NCBI GenBank assembly: GCA_025934545.1
Contig: JAICXV010000104.1
Coordinates: 1 to 7,256, forward strand
Reading direction: 5' to 3'
Origin: Verrucomicrobiia bacterium
GTDB taxonomy: Bacteria; Verrucomicrobiota; Verrucomicrobiia; Limisphaerales; Palsa-1400
Length of the DNA stretch: 7,256 nucleotides
A program made the position numbers and the translations under genes. The notes beneath the pieces are model-generated. The model worked only from the letters and a program-made list of their open reading frames with translations. It ran no database searches and was not told the origin of the DNA. Shown here in pieces: positions 6,022 to 7,256 of this stretch. The number at the start of each line of letters is the position of its first letter. The first letter of the stretch is position 1.

Positions 6022-6038
6022 GCCGCAAAACTAAACAG

Positions 6039-6062
6039 AGCCGCGCGCGTCAGCAAGCGGCT
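6039..6062. repeat. Hairpin repeat between the HIT gene and xdhA (second repeat type)
   Basis: AGCCGC (6039-6044) and GCGGCT (6057-6062) form a perfect 6-bp stem around a 12-nt loop. Read on the minus strand, the core is CCGCTTGCTGACGCGCGCGG, in one frame part of the peptide PLADARGSV. I recall this sequence and peptide as a very common dispersed repeat, often mis-annotated as part of small proteins, in Verrucomicrobiota- and Acidobacteriota-like genomes; this is unverified. It ends 18 bp from the HIT start codon and would fall in that gene's leader. Confidence 0.55.
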
Positions 6063-6089
6063 TAAACGCGCGGCGAACTGTCTTGGCAA
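6061..6089 (-). promoter_or_regulatory. Candidate promoter of the HIT-transglutaminase-monophosphatase string
   Basis: On the minus strand, TTGCCA (complement of 6084-6089, 5 of 6 to TTGACA) is followed after 17 bp by TTTAAG (complement of 6061-6066, 4 of 6 to TATAAT). Transcription would start near 6054 and leave a leader of about 33 nt holding most of the repeat hairpin. Its -35 overlaps the -35 of the oppositely directed xdhA promoter. The -10 is weak, so confidence is limited. Confidence 0.38.
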
Positions 6090-6111
6090 CCTTCACCTGC
6101 TGCTCTATCCT
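6083..6111 (+). promoter_or_regulatory. Candidate promoter of xdhA
   Basis: TTGGCA (6083-6088, 5 of 6 to TTGACA) and TATCCT (6106-6111, 4 of 6 to TATAAT) are separated by exactly 17 bp. The predicted start near 6118 leaves a leader of about 10 nt before the ATG at 6128. The -10 lies within a perfect inverted repeat. The GG and GC dinucleotides do not have the -24/-12 spacing of a sigma-54 promoter. Confidence 0.45.
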
Positions 6112-6119
6112 GTGATAGA
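6104..6119. promoter_or_regulatory. Perfect 16-bp inverted repeat, candidate operator of xdhA
   Basis: TCTATC (6104-6109), CTGT, GATAGA (6114-6119) is a perfect dyad with 6-bp arms. It covers the predicted -10 and start point and ends 8 bp before the xdhA ATG. The position fits a repressor operator that blocks RNA polymerase. It could alternatively be a small hairpin near the translation start. No regulator gene is adjacent in the window. Confidence 0.45.
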
Positions 6120-6127
6120 AAGCCGTA

Positions 6128-7256
6128 ATGACCTCTGGCATCCAGTTCATCCTCAACGGGGAACACATCGAGTTAACTGACTGTTCTACCAATTTAACCC
6201 TGCTCGAATACCTGCGATCCAGTGGTCGCACTGGCTCAAAAGAAGGCTGTGCTGAAGGCGATTGCGGTGCTTGCTCCGTCGCAATTGTTGACCGCGATGC
6301 CGACGGCAAGCCCACCTATCGATCGATTAACAGTTGTCTCGTTCCGATCTGCCTGATGCACGGCCGTGAAATCGTCACGGTCGAAGGCGTCGCCCGCGGT
6401 TGCAAAGAACTACATCCAGTTCAGCAATGCATGGTCGAAAATTTCGGCTCGCAATGCGGCTATTGCACACCGGGTTTCGTCGCTTCGCTGTTCGAAGGAT
6501 ATCATCGCAAAGACATCCGCACGCGCGATCAACTCGATGACCAACTTTGCGGCAACCTCTGCCGCTGCACAGGCTATCGACCGATCGTGGACGCGGCCAT
6601 TCAAGCCTACGCCAACAGGAGTTCGGACGGTCAGGCGCACGCCATCGAATTCAGCCCTCTCGCCGCGACCAAGTATCAGCACGACGACGAAACATTCCTG
6701 CGCCCAACCACGATAAAGGACCTTCTCTGTGTCATCGGCGAATATCCAAACGCACGTCTCATCGCTGGCGCCACGGAACTGGGTCTTGAGATCACTAAAA
6801 AATTTAAAAAACTGCAGACACTGATTTCCGTCGAAGCCGTTGCCGAACTGAAGGAAATCAAATGCACCGAGAAGGAGTGGCACATCGGCGCAGCGGCCAC
6901 GCTTACGCAAATCGAGGAGAAGCTGGCAACGGAATTTCCTGCGCTCGGCGACATGCTGCGCGTCTTCGGCTCACGCCAGATTCGTAACCGCGCCACGATG
7001 GGCGGCAACATCGTCACAGCTTCGCCCATTGGTGATAGCGCGCCGGTGCTGCTCGCGCTCGATGCCAGCCTTGTTCTGGCGTCGACCAATTGCGAACGTA
7101 TGGTGCCCATCGACCAGTTTTTCATTGCCTATCGCAAAACCGCTCTGCAACCGGGTGAAATTGTCAAAACCATTATTATTCCGCGCGAGGGTGGCACCGA
7201 TGCTACGCCCTCTGGGGGCACGCGCAAATTTTGGTGGCACAAAGTTTCCAAACGCC
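6128..7256 (+). CDS. xdhA: Xanthine dehydrogenase small subunit, [2Fe-2S]/FAD (N-terminal 376 residues, cut by window edge)
   Basis: This is the iron-sulfur and flavin subunit of bacterial xanthine dehydrogenase, which passes electrons from the molybdenum subunit to NAD+ during oxidation of hypoxanthine and xanthine to urate. The frame runs unbroken from the ATG at 6128 through the right edge. The plant-type [2Fe-2S] cluster uses Cys41, Cys46 and Cys49 (CAEGDCGAC) and Cys70. The second cluster uses Cys110 and Cys113 (CGYC) and Cys145 and Cys147 (CRC). The FAD domain (from about 188) shows LRPTTIKDLL, LIAGATELGL (211-220), RQIRNRATMGGNIVTASPIGD (283-303) and KVSKR (372-376). About 100 residues are missing if it matches the usual 480 or so. 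Between PRE (352-354) and RKFWWHKVSKR there appear to be several extra residues (GGTDATPSGGT). xdhB (molybdenum subunit) and xdhC would be expected downstream. The subunit name rests on the fused cluster-plus-FAD architecture. Confidence 0.93.
   Translation, partial: MTSGIQFILNGEHIELTDCSTNLTLLEYLRSSGRTGSKEGCAEGDCGACSVAIVDRDADGKPTYRSINSCLVPICLMHGREIVTVEGVARGCKELHPVQQCMVENFGSQCGYCTPGFVASLFEGYHRKDIRTRDQLDDQLCGNLCRCTGYRPIVDAAIQAYANRSSDGQAHAIEFSPLAATKYQHDDETFLRPTTIKDLLCVIGEYPNARLIAGATELGLEITKKFKKLQTLISVEAVAELKEIKCTEKEWHIGAAATLTQIEEKLATEFPALGDMLRVFGSRQIRNRATMGGNIVTASPIGDSAPVLLALDASLVLASTNCERMVPIDQFFIAYRKTALQPGEIVKTIIIPREGGTDATPSGGTRKFWWHKVSKR

Noticed and set aside
6083..6100. Possible sigma-54 -24/-12 promoter upstream of xdhA (TTGGCA with a downstream TGC)
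   Set aside because: The GG and GC are 12 bases apart instead of the required 10.
6031..6315. 94-codon minus-strand frame ending in PLADARGSV
   Set aside because: It is formed by the antisense of xdhA running into the repeat, a typical spurious small protein.
6410..6910. 166-codon minus-strand frame opposite xdhA
   Set aside because: It is antisense to the iron-sulfur and FAD motifs and has no family features of its own.

Overview
The window looks like chromosomal DNA of a free-living bacterium of moderate GC, most likely from the Verrucomicrobiota or a close relative in the PVC group. This is an inference. It rests on the flavour of the proteins, on the near-absence of Shine-Dalgarno sequences, and on two short repeat types that I remember as common in those genomes: one with core GGCGAGGCTCCTGCC and one with core TTGCTGACGCGCGC on the minus strand. 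No database search was possible. Nearly all of the window is coding, and there is no tRNA, rRNA, CRISPR array, insertion sequence or phage gene.

Layout. (1) 1-264, minus: N-terminal part of an NADPH-dependent FMN reductase family flavoprotein, running off the left edge. (2) 320-3184, plus: a tight four-gene string made of ispF (MEP isoprenoid pathway), a 90-residue protein of unknown function, a class I glutamine amidotransferase of the gamma-glutamyl-GABA hydrolase (PuuD) type, and a complete NtrC-type sigma-54-dependent response regulator. Spacings are 4 bp, a 4-base ATGA overlap, and 6 bp. (3) 6021-3181, minus: a HIT protein resembling Ap4A phosphorylase, an exported transglutaminase-like protein, and an inositol monophosphatase family enzyme, separated by 37 and 53 bp. 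This string meets the first one tail to tail with overlapping stop codons. (4) 6128 to the right edge, plus: the first 376 residues of the xanthine dehydrogenase small subunit (two [2Fe-2S] clusters plus the FAD domain). It is open at the edge, so a search for closed reading frames misses it.

Most genes are housekeeping or metabolic. The less ordinary content is regulatory and structural. A promoter-like TTGACA/TATACT pair ends 7 nt before the ispF ATG, predicting a leaderless mRNA. A promoter-like pair with an exact 17-bp spacer lies inside the amidotransferase gene, upstream of the response regulator. Divergent promoters for the HIT operon and xdhA appear to share one -35 palindrome, and a perfect 16-bp inverted repeat overlaps the xdhA -10. 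A dispersed-repeat-like hairpin is embedded in frame in the inositol monophosphatase gene, and a second repeat type lies in the HIT leader. I see no convincing new multi-gene system. The best leads are the repeat-derived peptide insertion and the promoter arrangements.
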